Assembly: GCA_032191485.1 (NCBI GenBank)
Contig: JAVDOI010000007.1
Span: 11,221,180-11,285,179, forward strand
Source: Leptoclinus maculatus
Taxonomy: Eukaryota > Chordata > Actinopteri > Perciformes > Stichaeidae
Direction: 5' to 3'
DNA: 64,000 nucleotides
Part shown: positions 1 through 13,760 of the stretch, piece by piece
How positions within the stretch are numbered: position 1 is the first letter of the stretch
Layout of the letters: each line of letters opens with the position of its first letter
The notes under the pieces: generated by a model
The model's database searches: none
The model's input: the letters and a program-made list of their open reading frames with translations, nothing else
What the model was told of the DNA's origin: nothing
Position numbers and translations under genes: made by a program

Positions 1-314
1 TAGCAATATATTATGTGGTACATTGTTTATAAAATACGTTTTAACTTTGTTAAATGACTTGACGTTTGTTGTCATAGAATGAAAGCAATGCAGCTGTGGG
101 AACAACCTCAGCGGCGGGTTTGCTGGAGGTGTGTGCGTGACTTTTTGTCCCTCTTGGCTTGCCGTACGTGACGTGCCAACTGGGCGGAATCTGTCGTTTC
201 GCTTGGCTACTCCTGAAAGTTTGCGGAAGTTTATTTTGAACAGCTAAAGTTGAAGTCATACGTCAAGAGACTATCATCAGAAAGACGCTTGGTGTTTTGG
301 TTGTACTTCAATAG
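1..314. promoter_or_regulatory. Upstream region and 5' UTR of uevld
   Basis: No gene is supported here. The segment directly precedes the uevld start codon and must hold its 5' UTR and probably its core promoter. It is richer in CpG than the bases that follow (for example around 110-200). No clear TATA box or transcription start could be fixed. Open frames on the other strand show no recognisable protein. Confidence 0.35.
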
Positions 315-3300
315 ATGGACCTCCGTTCAGAGAAAATACAGCGGATCCTCTCCAAGGTTAGTGACTCACCAACGAGCAACTAAACAGCGTGTTGGACTCA
401 CGCTGTCGACATGTCGATGCCGGCTGTAGCATAGCAGGCTAGTCCATGTACGCTGCTGTCAGCCTTAGACTGGCTCAACCAGCTCTACATCACGAGTGTC
501 TGACACAATGTGAGACGTAAACAAACGGCTACTTACATTATATTTTCTCAAAACAAACCCAGTGATGTGGAGGCATAATGAATACAAAATCGCTGCTCTG
601 GGCTGTTTGTCTCCTCGGTGTGTCTTAAAGTTATTCACAGAAGAAGTAACAGGATCATTTTGCCCATTGAAGTTACTTCCCGTTGTCATCCTACCCCTTT
701 GATGACGGCTCTTAAAGTTTCCATAAGCTAATAAGTGATCAGAGTACCGGGCTGCTCATTTGAATGTGTGATGAGAAGCAGCTTAAAAACAATAACATCC
801 TGAATGATCCGCTGAACCCCTCACGAGTGTGGTCCTATAACATTGTTGAGCCTTGATTAAGTGATGGATCTTCATTTTGACTTTGAAGTGAAATAAAAGC
901 TGAACAGCAAAAAAAATGAACATTAAATCAATCAAAGAGGTTATAAATGGGTGGGCTGAATCTGAAAGGTAAATACAAGTTAGTTATGCATATACATGCG
1001 TATACAAACATTCATATAGTATATTTGTTTTTATTCCTGGATATTAGTACAAATTCCATGATGTTGCGGTCGAGGAGCTGCAGAAGATCTATCGAATCTA
1101 CCCTGGGATGGTACCGTCCACAGGCACATACAGTGAGTTTTAATTGAAAAAAAAAAATAATAATCTTTTTTAAACCTCCACATACATCACATATATTTCT
1201 CGCTGATAACTGTTTCATATCGTCCTTTTCAGCATTTAGTGACGGCACCCAAAAAGATCTTGTGAGATTAGTTGGTAACATCCCGGTCCCGTATGGAGGT
1301 AAGTCTGACCTCTGACACTAGGATGGTCCACTACTCTGTTTGGGAGAAAGGTACTATCATGTCGGTGTGAAGTCATTATCATGCGCTGATGCCAGCGTCT
1401 CTTATCTTAAGGTCGCTCCTACAACTTCCCCGTTGAGCTGTGGTTGATGGACTCGTTCCCCTTCACTCCTCCCATATGCCTCCTGAGACCGACCCCTAAC
1501 ATGGTCATCAGAGAGGGCAAACATGTTGATGGGGGAGGACGGATTCACCTGCCGGGTCTGCACAACTGGGATTATGTAAGAGCTTACACTTTATGGGTGA
1601 AATATAAAGTTGTACGGAAGAGGTTCTGAGGTGTCCTCATCTTGTCTTTGCTCTGTAACAGCCCAAGTCATCCGTGGTGGGTCTTCTGGCTGAGATGGCT
1701 GCCAAGTTTGAGGAGGATCCTCCACTGTCCTCAAAGTCCACAGTGGACAACAAAGACCCCCACGAGCTCCTGGCGTTAGTTTCTAATATACAGATCAACG
1801 ACGGTGATTCATCTGATATGCAGCTTGGCTGTTCATGATCAAAAAATCTGATAATTGTGTACTATTGTTAAACTCAACTCGTGTCTGTTTCAGGTGGAAG
1901 CCGACGTCTCGATCAGCCGAATAACAAAGTCTCAGTTATCGGGGGAGGAGATTTAGGAATGGCATCGGTGATGAGCATTTTATCAAAGGTATGTGTCAGG
2001 GATTCTACTTCACATTTCAGATATTTACAATCTTGGATTAGCGTGTCAAGTTCCTTTTTGTTGACAGCGGAATTTCCTTTCTTTTCACATTCATCCAGTG
2101 TAAAGTGGACCAACTCGTTTTCATCGACGTCAACGAAAGTTCGACAAAGGGCGGCAGCACCGATCTAGAGATTTTCCGTCTGCCCCAGGTGGAGGTTTCC
2201 AGAGGTACGTCACTTTCTGCGCCGTAATGTCAGGCGAGCCTCTCGGCTGAGTCATCGCTGATGAAAGCAGACTGGCGTTGTGCTGAGGGAGACTGTCCTC
2301 TCTGACATCAGGCAGTGAATCCCAACCAGCTGCTGCTCTGTAGCTGACCCTGCACTTTGTCAGAAGGATAAACAGAAAACGATGTTTCCATCGGGAATTC
2401 ATCAACAAAGCTTTTTAAGCTCCGCCTATTTTTCCTACAAGGCACGCTTGTCAGACGTGTCTTAACTAATGATGATTATCATCCTTTGTCAGATCTGTCA
2501 GCCTCTGCGGGCTCCCGGGTCGTCATCGTGACCGCAAATTCATGGAGCAGCGAGCAGTCGTACGCGAGCGTGGTCCAGACTAACGTGGACCTGTACAGAG
2601 GAATCATCCCAAATCTTGCACGTTTCAGCCCCAACACAGTCATGCTCATCGCCTCACAACCAGGTCGGTGTCGGGACATAAGAGCCCCTCTGAGGAATGG
2701 GCCTCGTTGCTCCTGAACCTTTTTTTGTTTTTTGTATCGTCAACTCTGTTGTCTTTCCTGTCACATTCCAGTGGACGTCATGACCCACGTCGCCTGGAGG
2801 CAGAGTGGCCTGCCGCCGACGCGGGTGATCGGGGCAGGGTGTAACCTGGACTCGGAGCGACTCAGTCACATCCTGGATATAAACCTGAACACTCACAGAC
2901 CGGCCTGGGTCATAGGAGAGCTTTCAGACAACAAAGGTGAGCCAGAAAAAGATCAATGTAATAGTTGCGTGAAGGCCTTGTGTTGCATTAAATGTCATTA
3001 CATGAATCCTCTTCATTCCCCTCCCACTTCCTCTTTTAATTCCATTGTTTGGATCATCTTCTATTTGTTTTGTTTTGGTATATACAACCACCAATGCTAC
3101 ACTACCTGCTAATCTCGTATCATCTTTCCACTCTTGAGGCTTTGTAAAGGCCCTTCATTAAATGACACACAAGATTGAGCTTGTCCATGTTTTTGTCTTG
3201 CAGTTGCTGTGATGAGTAACACTGGGCTGAGCTCCAGTGTGCAGCCAGAGATCGCAGCAGGATCCAACTCTACCAAACCATTGTTAGACAGGTACTGGCA

Positions 3301-4093
3301 CGGATTAGTATGACCTCGAGGGAAGGATTTCAAATGTGTGTTCATTTGAAATTGTCGACACAGGGTGCTGTTGAAGAAATTTTTTTGGGGGGGGGGATTA
3401 GAAAATGTAGCGATGCAGGTACCTCTCCGTGATCATGCGTCACACATGTATTATGTTTTTTTTTGTATTTAAAGTTGCAAATTTTTTTCTGTGCTTGTAG
3501 AGCGTTTGAGATGATGAAGAATCGAGGACAGCGGTCGTGGTCTGTGGGTCTGTCCATCGCTGACATCACAAACAGTGTCCTGACGGATAAGATGAAGACG
3601 CACTCCGTCTGCACCCTGGCTCAGGTAGACAAGTGTCCCGTATCAGAACAAAAGCATCATTCTCACCGTCGGCCTCACAAAAGTGTTTTACTTCATTCAA
3701 TACCCATTGAAGTCAGATGCATCAGTGCTCGACACTGAAGTGAAGCCGTCTCATCCATTAGCAACCTTTTTTATTTTAGGGTGTTAAGACAATGACGCCA
3801 GTAAAGGAAATGAAAGTTCAGCTTACTATTGCAACATTGAATGAACTGGTTCTTGCACATTTTAAATTCAGGTATTTTGACTATAGAAGGTGTTACAGGT
3901 TCATCTGAGCTCTCCCCGTTTGCTTTAGGGCTGGGGTGGCATAGGTGCAGAGGTGTTCCTCAGCTTGCCGTGCATCATGGGATCAAACGGTTCCACGCGC
4001 TTGGCCGGAGTGTCACTGGGGCAGGAAGAAGACTCCAAGCTGAGAGAAAGTGTCACCTCCCTCTCTGACCTCATAGGTCAGCTCAGGATGTGA
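315..4093 (+). CDS. uevld: UEV and lactate/malate dehydrogenase domain-containing protein
   Basis: Complete spliced gene. Coding exons: 315-356, 1048-1132, 1233-1298, 1412-1575, 1662-1803, 1894-1988, 2099-2204, 2493-2663, 2772-2936, 3204-3291, 3501-3624, 3929-4093. All join in frame across GT-AG introns and give about 470 aa, the family's usual length (human about 471). The N-terminal ~140 residues form a ubiquitin E2 variant domain (YKFHDVAVEEL, NWDYPKSSVVGLL); UEV domains bind ubiquitin but lack the E2 active-site cysteine. From about residue 178 an LDH/MDH-like Rossmann domain begins with the NAD-binding loop GGGDLG (residues 183-188) and contains VIGAGCNLDSERL. The LDH catalytic GxHGD motif is absent: the matching stretch reads VIGELSDNK. 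A role in ubiquitin-linked protein sorting is inferred from relation to TSG101; the enzyme activity is unknown. The start ATG is the first codon of exon 1 in frame with the UEV domain. It is convergent with the - strand gene that follows. Confidence 0.95.
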
Positions 4094-4790
4094 AGGATTG
4101 TATTCCCAGCTTTGGTTTAACGTACCAGTTTGGGAGACAGCAGCTGCTTGTTGACTGTTCTCGAGTCAACACGCACACACACACACACACTGCAGATGGA
4201 CTGTGCCTGTGCTGAACACTAGAATTTAAGTTATGCATCAAATGACTGTCCTAAATCCATATAGTTTAATCATGAGATTTGTTAGTATATTCCTGTTGGA
4301 TACTGTGTATAAAATGTGGGTACAAAGAAAAATTATTCAGAAATATTGAACACGTTACATGAATGCACTGTTTTATATTTTTGGAAAGCCATGGAATTTT
4401 ATGCAAAAGCATCTAAAGAATACTGATGCTTCTGGTTTTGAAATATATTTTTGTCTGAACTACATTTGCCAAAGAGGACGTAATCATCCTTACTTTTGTA
4501 CTGATCCATTCCTTACATAATTACTTTGGAGAGAAATATCAGGGTGCGAGGCATGTATTGTCTATTCAGGTGCTGGGGTGGACTCATTGATGAAATACAG
4601 CCCGTATATTTTATTGGCCTTATTTGATGTCTTAGCGCCATTTCCATATTTGAAGCAATCAACATTTCAAATGCCGTTGCTCTTTTTTTGCCTACTTTGT
4701 GTAAAATACGTTGCACTGCTAGAACCTACATGTACAGTAAGACTACACGATGTTGAGGGTGTGCAATAAATATCTGAAACCAGATGTGGA
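4094..4790 (+). other. uevld 3' UTR with polyadenylation signal
   Basis: Non-coding sequence after the uevld TGA at 4091-4093. A canonical AATAAA lies at 4765-4770, so the transcript probably ends near 4785-4800. A short CA repeat sits at about 4167-4189. The end point is inferred from the signal alone. Confidence 0.55.
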
Positions 4791-6477
4791 TTGTCTCTGT
4801 GGGAAAGAGAAGACAATGGACAACAAAGGTTCATCTCTTTATAAAACTCAAATAAGTAGTTGCATAAGTGTACATAAGCTTTGGTCTGAGCTCCAGCATC
4901 ACTGATGTCAGCCTGCTTCATAAAAAGGAGCGCTGATGTACAGTTGGTGGTCAGGTCACATGACTCGATACTCCAAGCAAGCCAGACATGTGTGCAAGTC
5001 GAGATTCAAGTTCTTGGGTAAGAATCGCAGCAGAAAGACCAAAGTTCATGAACAAACCGTAAAACATCTGTTAAACATCACGTCTTAAGATGAAAATGAT
5101 TTTTTTTTAGCAGTAACCTGGAACTCCATTAGAAATCAACTGAATACTTAGAGAATTGCAAAAGACAAAACCGATGTTAAGACATAGTATATAACGTAAC
5201 AATATAAACATGTTTGACTATTAGGTCCTTGTACAGTATGTTATGGCTCAACTTCCATTTCTTAAGATCTTTTGCTCTGAGCACCATAATCTTTGCAATG
5301 GCTCTAAAATATACCTGTGCATATGAATTCTTCTCTTCTGCTCCGAGACAGTATAGAGCAGTGTAATACGGGGTGTGTCCTTTTTATTTTTAAGTCTAGC
5401 TTACTATGTACACAATCATAAATAGGCATCATAGGAAGCATTTACGTCATGGTCAGGACGAGTCTTCCCAAAAGCCTCGTCACTGGACGTGTGCTTGAAT
5501 ACTAGGACTTCATTTTTAGAGCTGGAAGTCAGTTACTGCTGGTCTGTAACACTTCTGACCACCAGATGGCGCTACGCTTTATAAATATTGTGGGCAGGAT
5601 ATTTACTGTAGGTCCGCGCTGACAATATGTCACATTCATGAAATCCTCCTGTTAAGTCTTATAGTTACACCATATGAATGAATATATACATGAAAACAGT
5701 ACATTATTGCTGTATAATCAAGTGTCAGACACACAAAACATTTTTTTTTAAATTCGTCACCAAACAAAAAAGCAGCAAAGTACCCACTGCTACCTGCCGA
5801 GAGGGGGGGGGGGGGGGGGGGGATAAAAGAAGTGAGCGGGCTTCTTGTGAATGTCACTATCTTATCTCTGCACGCAAACTGTGTTGGTACAAATTGGTTT
5901 AATCAAGTATTGACCTTAAGATACAGTAAAAAATACTGTCGTATTAACAGTTACCCATTACAGTTTGATATACTGTTAAGATGCGTAAGCCTGCTCACAG
6001 TTTTACCATAAAAGCAGTATAAATGTAGAGGCTTTGGGTGCTTCAGCAAAGATGACCTTACTCTGCAGCCTCAAAAGCCCTTGTGTTGATAGCCTCAGTG
6101 CACTGCGATCAGGTTAAGACACTTCTGTTGGAACCAAATGAAACTAACTGGAGATGAAGCGGCGGAACGAGAGGTGGTGAGTAAACACACTCACCTTTGT
6201 GCAGCAAACAGTAACGCGTAACAGACAGCAGTTTTAAATACAAGTTTGACACTTAGAAAAGTTAACTGCCCTTACCAAAAAAAAAAGGTGCAAGTATCAC
6301 ATGCATCTGTACATATCAATGGAAGTCCTTTCAGTCAGTCACACTCGCACACACACACACACACACAAGCTACTGGCCTTTCACCTCTTAAATGGCTTTG
6401 ACAACTAATCAAGCATTAACAGACAGTTTGAATCATATTGGCGTAGTCAGTGACGCTTGGAAAAATACGTGGACACT
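4791..6477. other. Convergent spacer and usp6nl 3' UTR
   Basis: Lies between the 3' ends of uevld (+) and usp6nl (-). The part nearest 6477 is 3' UTR of usp6nl. A - strand AATAAA (TTTATT at 5383-5388) is one possible end signal. It includes a G homopolymer of about 20 bases (5803-5822) and a CA run (about 6349-6367). No coding exon is supported. Confidence 0.4.
5803..5822. repeat. G homopolymer
   Basis: About 20 consecutive G bases in the spacer between uevld and usp6nl. Comparable C or G runs occur at 10023-10035, 14938-14954 and 55017-55030. Their exact lengths are prone to sequencing error. Confidence 0.85.
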
Positions 6478-9400
6478 TTAAAAGGTCACTGATTTGGGCA
6501 GTTGCTGACCACCTGGAGGTATCCTGCAAAAGTCTGGGCTGGATCGGACCAAGGGCACTCCTACTGCTGACGGTCCTGAGGGCCTGGAGTGGCCTGGGGG
6601 AGACCCGGTGTACAACAGTGGTGCTGGGAAAGCAGAACGGTCCCTGGGGCCCCTGGAGAAAGGCTTAGAGTAACCGGGTGAGGTGGCTCTGTGTGTGTCT
6701 GAACAGCTGGCAGCACCACACTGGAAGGGAGTGAGTTTGTCAGCAAAATTGGCTGGAGGAGGGGGGATGATGGAGTCCACCACCCAGCTGTCCTCTCCTT
6801 CATATTCTGGCTCCTGAGGCAAACTGGGGAGACCGCACAGCGAGGGAGGAATAGGAGAGGGCGAGGGAGGGATGAACACAGGAGGTGGCGGCAGAGGGTG
6901 GAGAGCGGCGTCATAATCTCTGCCGGCGGGGCGTCGGGCAATGCTGTGCATGCTGGGAATTTCCTCAGGCGTGGAGCCCAGCAGCCTCTCCAGGAAGCGG
7001 TCGTCTTCATCTGCCTCAGAAAGGTTGTCGTACTGGGAGGTGTTGGAGGGTCGTCGGTCTCCGGTGGACACCGGCACGTAGAGAGAGACCGGGAACTTGG
7101 TTGGTTTAGGGGGAGGAAGTCTGGGAGAAGAGGAGGATGTGGTGAAGGCACGGTGAGAGGGAGGAGTTTCTTTCTGTGCGAGATGAAGAGACGTGGGTGG
7201 TTTTGGCGATGGCTTCATTTGAGTGACCAGTGGTGAGGCTGAGCGAGGACAAGGAGAGCGCCGCTGGGTCTCTGAGCCCGTCCCAGTCCCCAGGCAGGGT
7301 GATCCACTATCCAGACGCCTTTGGTCATTCTGCTCAGTGTCAAAGAAAGGTGGAGGTGGCAGCACTGGAAGGTTCAACTCCTCCTCCGTCTGCACAGCAA
7401 GAGCTTCCAAACCAGGGGGCTCATAAGGTGGAGGCCAATCCATCGGCTCTTCCTGGGTCTCAGGGTCTCCAGGCTGGCCCTCCTGTTTTCCGGTCTGGCT
7501 AACCTCTGGAAGTGACTCCTTTACATCTCTGTCCAGTCCGACCTCAGCACAGGGTTTGTGTGCTTTTGGAGGTAACGGGGGTGCTCTGCAAGGCCTCAAA
7601 GGAGAAGGTGTTCTCTGTGTGTGGACTACAACCGGGTCGGGTGAAGGCAGAGAAGGAGTTCTCGAGTCCTGGGGCTCCGCGGGCGAAGGGGTCTGGTGTA
7701 GGGTGATGCTGTCTGCTTGCTGGGCCTCTGCATTGGGTTGGCTGGGGGGCTGCAGACTCACCTTGACCTCCAGAGGAGAGTCAGGCTGCAGAGGCAGAAG
7801 GAGAACTGGTCTCTCTTGACCCAGAGGTTTCTTTGGCTGCTCGTCTGACTTGGCTGAAAAAAAAAAAAAGGAAACAGAAGATAGGGAATATATCAACAAA
7901 GGGAAACATGTTACTTTAGCTTGTAAATGTAGCTTTGTCCTGATAAAAGAATAAAAAGAAAACAACTGCACCTGGAGGAGGTTGGTCCAGCTTTTTACTG
8001 CGGAGTTCAGACATAGCAGCCTGTAACTGTTCAACCACCACATCATCAGGCAGGAAGAAAGAAACAGCGATCTGCTCCTGGAGAAACTCCCTCAGGTCCT
8101 CCAATGGAAGCTTCTGCAGGCGCTCTGATTGGACACAGAAAGGTAACTCATGGAATGGGTGACGCTAGTCTACGAGCAATCTCTCCGATATGAACCGTGA
8201 ATAGCTATTATATTGTTAAAAAGACCAACACAGGCCTAACTTTAAGACACAAAATGAAGAAGCGGCCCATCAAAAGAATGAAACTGTGCTGAGGCGATGC
8301 TCGTGCAGGCGTCCAATGAAAAGTCAGCTTTTGATTCTTCTCCACAGCAACTGCTCACTTGCTTTATGTAAGCCAGTTAGGAGGCAGCCAAGCGAGAGGC
8401 AGCATGCGATGTAACACTCGCTGGTATAGCAACAGCAGCCATGGCTGCATCTGAGCATGAAACTGGTTTGACATGCTCGGCACTGCACGGCACGAGAGAC
8501 AACGTAGTCGTCCTCATACTCACTCTTGTGTAACTTGAGGGTTGTATAAGCCATGGCAGTTAGCGTCTTCTCTCCCTCCATCATGTAGATGTCCCATAAA
8601 CGCAGGGTGAGGGTGAACGGGGTCTGTTATGTAAGACACACAGCAGCAGATTAAAAAAAAAAAAAAAAAAAAAACACCAGATGTAGTCCCATGTTCAAAA
8701 GAATATACTGATTCATGAGTTTCAATGCAGAATATGTCTGGCACGAGATATGTACAGGGAAGACGATTCATGCAGTTTGCATTCTATTAGAAATTAAAAT
8801 ACTCACTCTATCAATGAAGCACTGCAAAAACCATTTGGTGGTGTAGATTCCTGTCGTCATCTGCTCCTTGTCCTGTGGGGCAAGAATTAATGAGGATTAG
8901 TCTCTATGGGACGTCGCTCCACATAATCTCTTCCCAGTTATAAATCTCACTTTCCAGTTCAGACTGCTGGCCTTTTATTCAAAACGATGAGAAATGAGCC
9001 GAATAAAGTGACCGCAGCCCCACGACCTTAGCCCCACGTCTCTTGCATGGACAGAAAGCCACAGAGTCGTACAGATGTACTTTAACTTACCAGGTGTTTC
9101 TTCAGCTTTGGCAGCATTTTGGAGAGGATCAGCTCATAGTGGGCCTGGAAACGATACAGCTTTGGAAATCCTGGGATGAAGAACCCTAGCACAGTACAAA
9201 AAAACTAAATTAGCCAACCATACCGTGACATTAACTCTCACACATTTTTGTCCTTTTCAATGAGAAGAGTTATTATATTCGATATGTCTAATACTATAAG
9301 CTCTGCTTTGTTTGTGTCTGTCTTCATTTCTTCCTCTGTGCCTCACCATGCATGGCATGCTTGCTGTTGGTGAGGAGCTGGGACAGGGCCCAGAAGGCCT

Positions 9401-12400
9401 CTTCCTCATTCAGGTACATGAGCAAAATGGCAGCGATCTGACTCATCCCCTGGCAGTAGCTCACCTCCTGGGGGACACATGAGCAGAGACAGGTCCGATT
9501 TAACAGGGTGGGCGAATGAGAGCAATTATTCATAATTTAATAGAGCGCACACACACACACACACACACACGGAGGACGAGACATGAGCGCACCTGAATGT
9601 CTGATGTGGTCTGAAGCCAGACTGTGGATGTGTGTGGATACACCGCACACGAGGACCTACTGTACATGCAGCTACAGTATCATAAACACTTTTACCAGAG
9701 GTTGTTCAAATATTTACTGAAGCCCAAAATACATTCTCAGTAATGTCATGTCTTCAATTTGAATTAGCGCCAATTTGACTCCACAATGATTCAATGATTT
9801 ACGCTAAACACGTCGCCCTTGGCAAGCACAGATACACAAAACTAGACACACACTTGGTATTTGTCCATATTAAGGCTGATTTATTGTGCAGCCAGAAATG
9901 GACATTCCAAAGTATCCTTTCAAGGAAATACAGTAAATATAGTCACGGTTACTCTGAGGTTAAACTACACATTCTCTGCATTCTTCCCTATCATCTCAGA
10001 GGCAAAAGGACAAACACATACACCCCCCCCCCCCCTCCGTCTCTCTCGCGCTCTTCTACTGACCCAGTTTCTCCTGAGCAGTGTGTAAAGAGGGGAAAAG
10101 GAAAAAAAGGGAACGTGCCCGTTTCCTCTGGCTCAAACACCTCCACCGCACAGGAACCGACGACAGAGCCCAATCCCAAAAACAGACTTGGACTGTTCGT
10201 GTGCGGGGAGATGTAATGTACTGTACACAAAGCTGTCTTTGAATGGTAATATTTCCATCCCTACCAGACGGCACCAATCTGTGCTTACATGAGAATGATC
10301 GTATACAGATTAATCCACATGCATATGTTATGACACACATGCATTTACTGTATTTTAGTAAGTATGTGTCGACACGGATAATTCTCACTTGGTTGTAAAA
10401 GCTAGATTTCACCCAACGGAGACAAACTCTGGCTTGTGGTGGAGAAAGTAGAGAAGGACTTTAAAGTAGATTCAAGTAGCATCCACAACTGCATTTCAGA
10501 CTATTTTACAGCAAAGACTGTTAAGATTACAAATAAAAAGGATGAAACTGCCTGGTTTGGGCTATTATGACATATCAGCACTTGAGGTGCAACAAAATCA
10601 TACGTCTGTCATTTTTGACGGTGTATTTTAAATCAAGAAAACCAGGCTCTCTTTCCTTGCCTGTTAAATGATAACGTCAAAGGAGAACTTCCTCACGATG
10701 CGAGTGCTGACTTATGCGTGTTCACTGGTGGTCTGACTGTTACACTGTGTTGCTGTACATTCAGGCAGCACCACACTCGTAAATAAAAGATCTCACCACC
10801 GGCTATAAACAAGAATGGGAACAGATGGGTTTAGAGTGCTCGGGCTTTTCTTTGCTCGATCTAAACTAACTCACTTTATGAACTGTTGCACCACTGACGC
10901 GCTGCTTTTGCTTCGCAGCCAGTGTACACAAGATTCCTCCATGTTATGTAACACACACCTAGGCATACAACTTCACTTCTGCACACACACACTTACCGTG
11001 TTGTAGACAGAGTAAGCTGCTAGTACGTGGAACAGGGCCTGCTGCCTAGAGAGGGAACAGAGAAACCACCAGTTAAAAATGAGGAAGTGGTTCCTAAGCA
11101 ACAATCGAGCACGTCAAAACAGTGTGTCGGAGTGTGGTGGAGTTTATTCCATTTAAATTCCCAGAGGCCACATGAATAATGATTCCTCAACCACCTCATC
11201 CCCAAATTAACTCCATCAATCAGCACAGACAGCTGCAAATATTTCAGGGAAGGCTGAGGAAGACTGGCTGCATCGCATCATCCTGGTAGCGTTTGTTTGT
11301 GTGTGTGTGTGTGTGTATTTCAGTTGAGAAGTGGCATTAACAAATATAATGTAGACGAGAGAGGATGTCTTCCCTCCAAGCCTCTATGGTAAATACATGT
11401 CTTATAGACAGAGACAGGAAAGGCAGCTTGAAATAGCCGTCAGTGTCTCGGTGTGAGTGGGACAGCTGTTGACCTGCAGGGAAGGAGTGAGCAGCAAAGC
11501 AGGATGGAGCGTTGTTTTGGTCTGTTTGGACTCGGTGGCTTTGAATTGAAGGGGAAGTACATTACAAAGAGCACTCGGCCTCGCATTCGGTCTGAATTAA
11601 ACCGACAAGGACAAACCAGTAGCCTTCAGATCACAGTTGTCTCCCACAACTCTGTTCCGATGCTCATTTAATGTATGTTTAATCTATATGTTTAACATAT
11701 TAGCATTATGTCGATGTGGGCAGTGTTATTATGTACATGTACACTTGATGTCGGTGCACATTTCTGTATGAATACCATTTCCTGTGGGGCTTCATGCACT
11801 GACAGGAAGGCTAATAAAACACAGAAGAGGAAACCACCGCTTTGGTTGTGTGCGTGTGTGTGTGTGTGTGCGTGTGTGTGTGTGTGGCGGGGCTGCCACA
11901 AAATGTAAGCCCGAGGTCACACTCTGCAGAAACGTAAGGGAAAACCTGAACATGGGAGGTGAGAATGACAATATAAACAAGAACCTTGGAGACACAAACG
12001 GGGTTAAAGACAATTGATATGAAAGCTAACTAAACGGTGTCACTGATTTTACAGGCTAAAGGTCTAATAGCTAACAGAAGTAGTCGTATATGATCCGCAG
12101 TAACAAGCTTTCTGTTAAGTGAAGCTAAGAACTCACTTGACTCCAAAGCGGTCCATGAACATGACGTGGTTCCTGAAGGTTCTGTTGACGTCCAGGTCGA
12201 TCTGTTTGATCTCTGCGGAGAAGTTACGAGCCTGCAGCTTCATTCTCTGGAGGATAGAAAAAATAATTGGTTATAAAAGCAAATCATAATGTCACAGGAA
12301 TTGTCATCCTTTTTAAGAGTCATACCTCGTATTTTCCGACGTTATCTTGTTTGACTTTTTCTATGTCCAAAAGCAAGGCCCAGGCCTGGCCTCTCAGCTG

Positions 12401-13760
12401 CAGAGGGATGCCTTTATATACACGCTTCACCAGCTGAAACACATGTGACATATGAACAGACGTGAATGGGGACTCTCTAAACATAAAGAGGCCACAACAA
12501 ACTAGAAGAGAGAGGCAGAGGGTCAAGTACGGATGCTGCTTTATGGGATGCAGCCTTGTTAGCTCTCCGGAACGACAAGGACTCATCACAGGCACTTGTG
12601 TGCTTCCTTTAGCTGTCTAGACCAGAGCGGAGGGGGATAAGGGAATACGCTGTGGTTAAAAAGGGAATGGAAAACAGAAGCGGAAATAATACATTGAATA
12701 GTTGAGTCGGAAAAAAAGGGAAGAGAGGGCGAAATTGAAACAGCATGTTGGTGTACCCACCAGTATGGAGTTACACACCTTTTCACTGTTCCTGTACTTG
12801 TCCCACTTCTTCACCATCTTCAGCCATTTCTCCACTCGCTCGACCTCCTGATGCTTTTGCTGGTGAGAGGAAAGACAAACATAGGGGTCAAACATGTGCG
12901 AAAAGGGCATCAATGCATCACATGAAATGTCAAAATGTGAACTTGCTACACGCAGGTTAAAAATAGATACCTTCTCTTCAAGCGCGCTGGGTGTCGGCAG
13001 CTCTTTCTCACTGGAGCGGAGAAGCAGAGATACACAGCACGTATTAGAAGTATGGACATTGAGAGGATCATCGGAGTTTGGCACCAATACAATGCATCAG
13101 CAAAATGTGAGAAAGATAAGAGAAAGGGAGGAAGAGGGACAGATGATATCTACATACAAACAACGGTGTTCTCTTAGTATTGAAACGACTGCGAGGAAGC
13201 GGTCAGAGCATGAAGTCGGGTAACTTACTGCAGGAAGCCGAAGCGGTCGGTAACCTTACAGATGCTGTAGTCAGCATCCTCCCACGGGTCAATGCGGACA
13301 CCCTCCTCTCTGCCCTGAAACAACCACATACCATCACTCCTATTGTCGCAAAGTAAACAGCTTAGGGGTGACTTACGATGGCAAACAAACAAACTGTGAA
13401 ACAGAACAAGTAGAATATATTGAACTGTTGGGGAAACAGTGATAGCGTACTTTCTGTCATCAAAACTACACTAAACACTGTTTTTTGTCTCATCTTTAAC
13501 ATGTAGTTCTCTTTTCCTTTTCCTAATGGGTCACTTCAAAGTTTTTTGAACTTTCATGAGCTGTGTTACACCATCTGCGCCTGATCTTTGGCAGTGGTTG
13601 AAATCAGTCCCAAAGACACGGCATTATTTTCGATTATCATAAATATTTGAGGATTGTCATAGTTAGGTGATGGTGTTCCTGTGCACACACTTACCTTGTC
13701 ATATTTAGAGATGATTTCAGTGCGTTCCTCTGCTATCAATGTGTCTATGTCCTTCTTCAT
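6478..13760 (-). CDS. usp6nl: USP6 N-terminal-like protein (RN-tre), TBC-domain Rab GAP
   Basis: Coding exons on the - strand in transcript order: 13760-13695 (exon begins 13768), 13314-13229, 13010-12971, 12859-12779, 12433-12326, 12246-12137, 11045-10997, 9467-9347, 9185-9091, 8872-8807, 8623-8524, 8124-7972, 7853-6478. They join in frame to about 816 aa (human about 828). The product speeds GTP hydrolysis by Rab5 and Rab43-type GTPases and so acts in EGF-receptor endocytosis and endosome-Golgi traffic (family knowledge). The TBC domain runs from about residue 96 (VYKGIPLQLRG) to about 300. The arginine finger is in IDLDVNR (Arg149) and the glutamine finger in YCQGMSQI (Gln186), so catalysis should be intact. 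The last exon encodes a proline-rich, probably disordered tail of about 458 residues with many PPxP stretches able to bind SH3 domains, as expected for RN-tre. The start ATG lies 8 bases into its exon and matches the family N-terminus (KDIDTLIAEERTEIISKYD). Confidence 0.94.
8653..8674. repeat. A homopolymer
   Basis: A run of about 22 A in the usp6nl intron just upstream (in the transcript) of exon 8623-8524. On the transcribed strand it forms a U-rich tract near that exon's acceptor, so it may be part of the polypyrimidine tract. Confidence 0.85.
9543..9570. repeat. Short (CA)n microsatellite
   Basis: CA dinucleotide run in the usp6nl intron between exons 11045-10997 and 9467-9347. Similar short CA/GT runs lie at about 11297-11317, 11849-11885 and 18907-18924. 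Confidence 0.85.

Noticed and set aside
6561..7151. 196-codon open frame on the - strand overlapping the usp6nl last exon
   Set aside because: It is the shifted frame of the proline-rich usp6nl tail. The 6478-7853 frame continues the TBC protein exactly through the splice phases, while this one matches nothing.
12745..12778. Longer version of the usp6nl exon 12859-12779, extending past the donor
   Set aside because: The GAAAAG|GTGTGT donor joins ...YRNSEK to LVKRVYKGIP in frame as in the family; extension adds unrelated residues.
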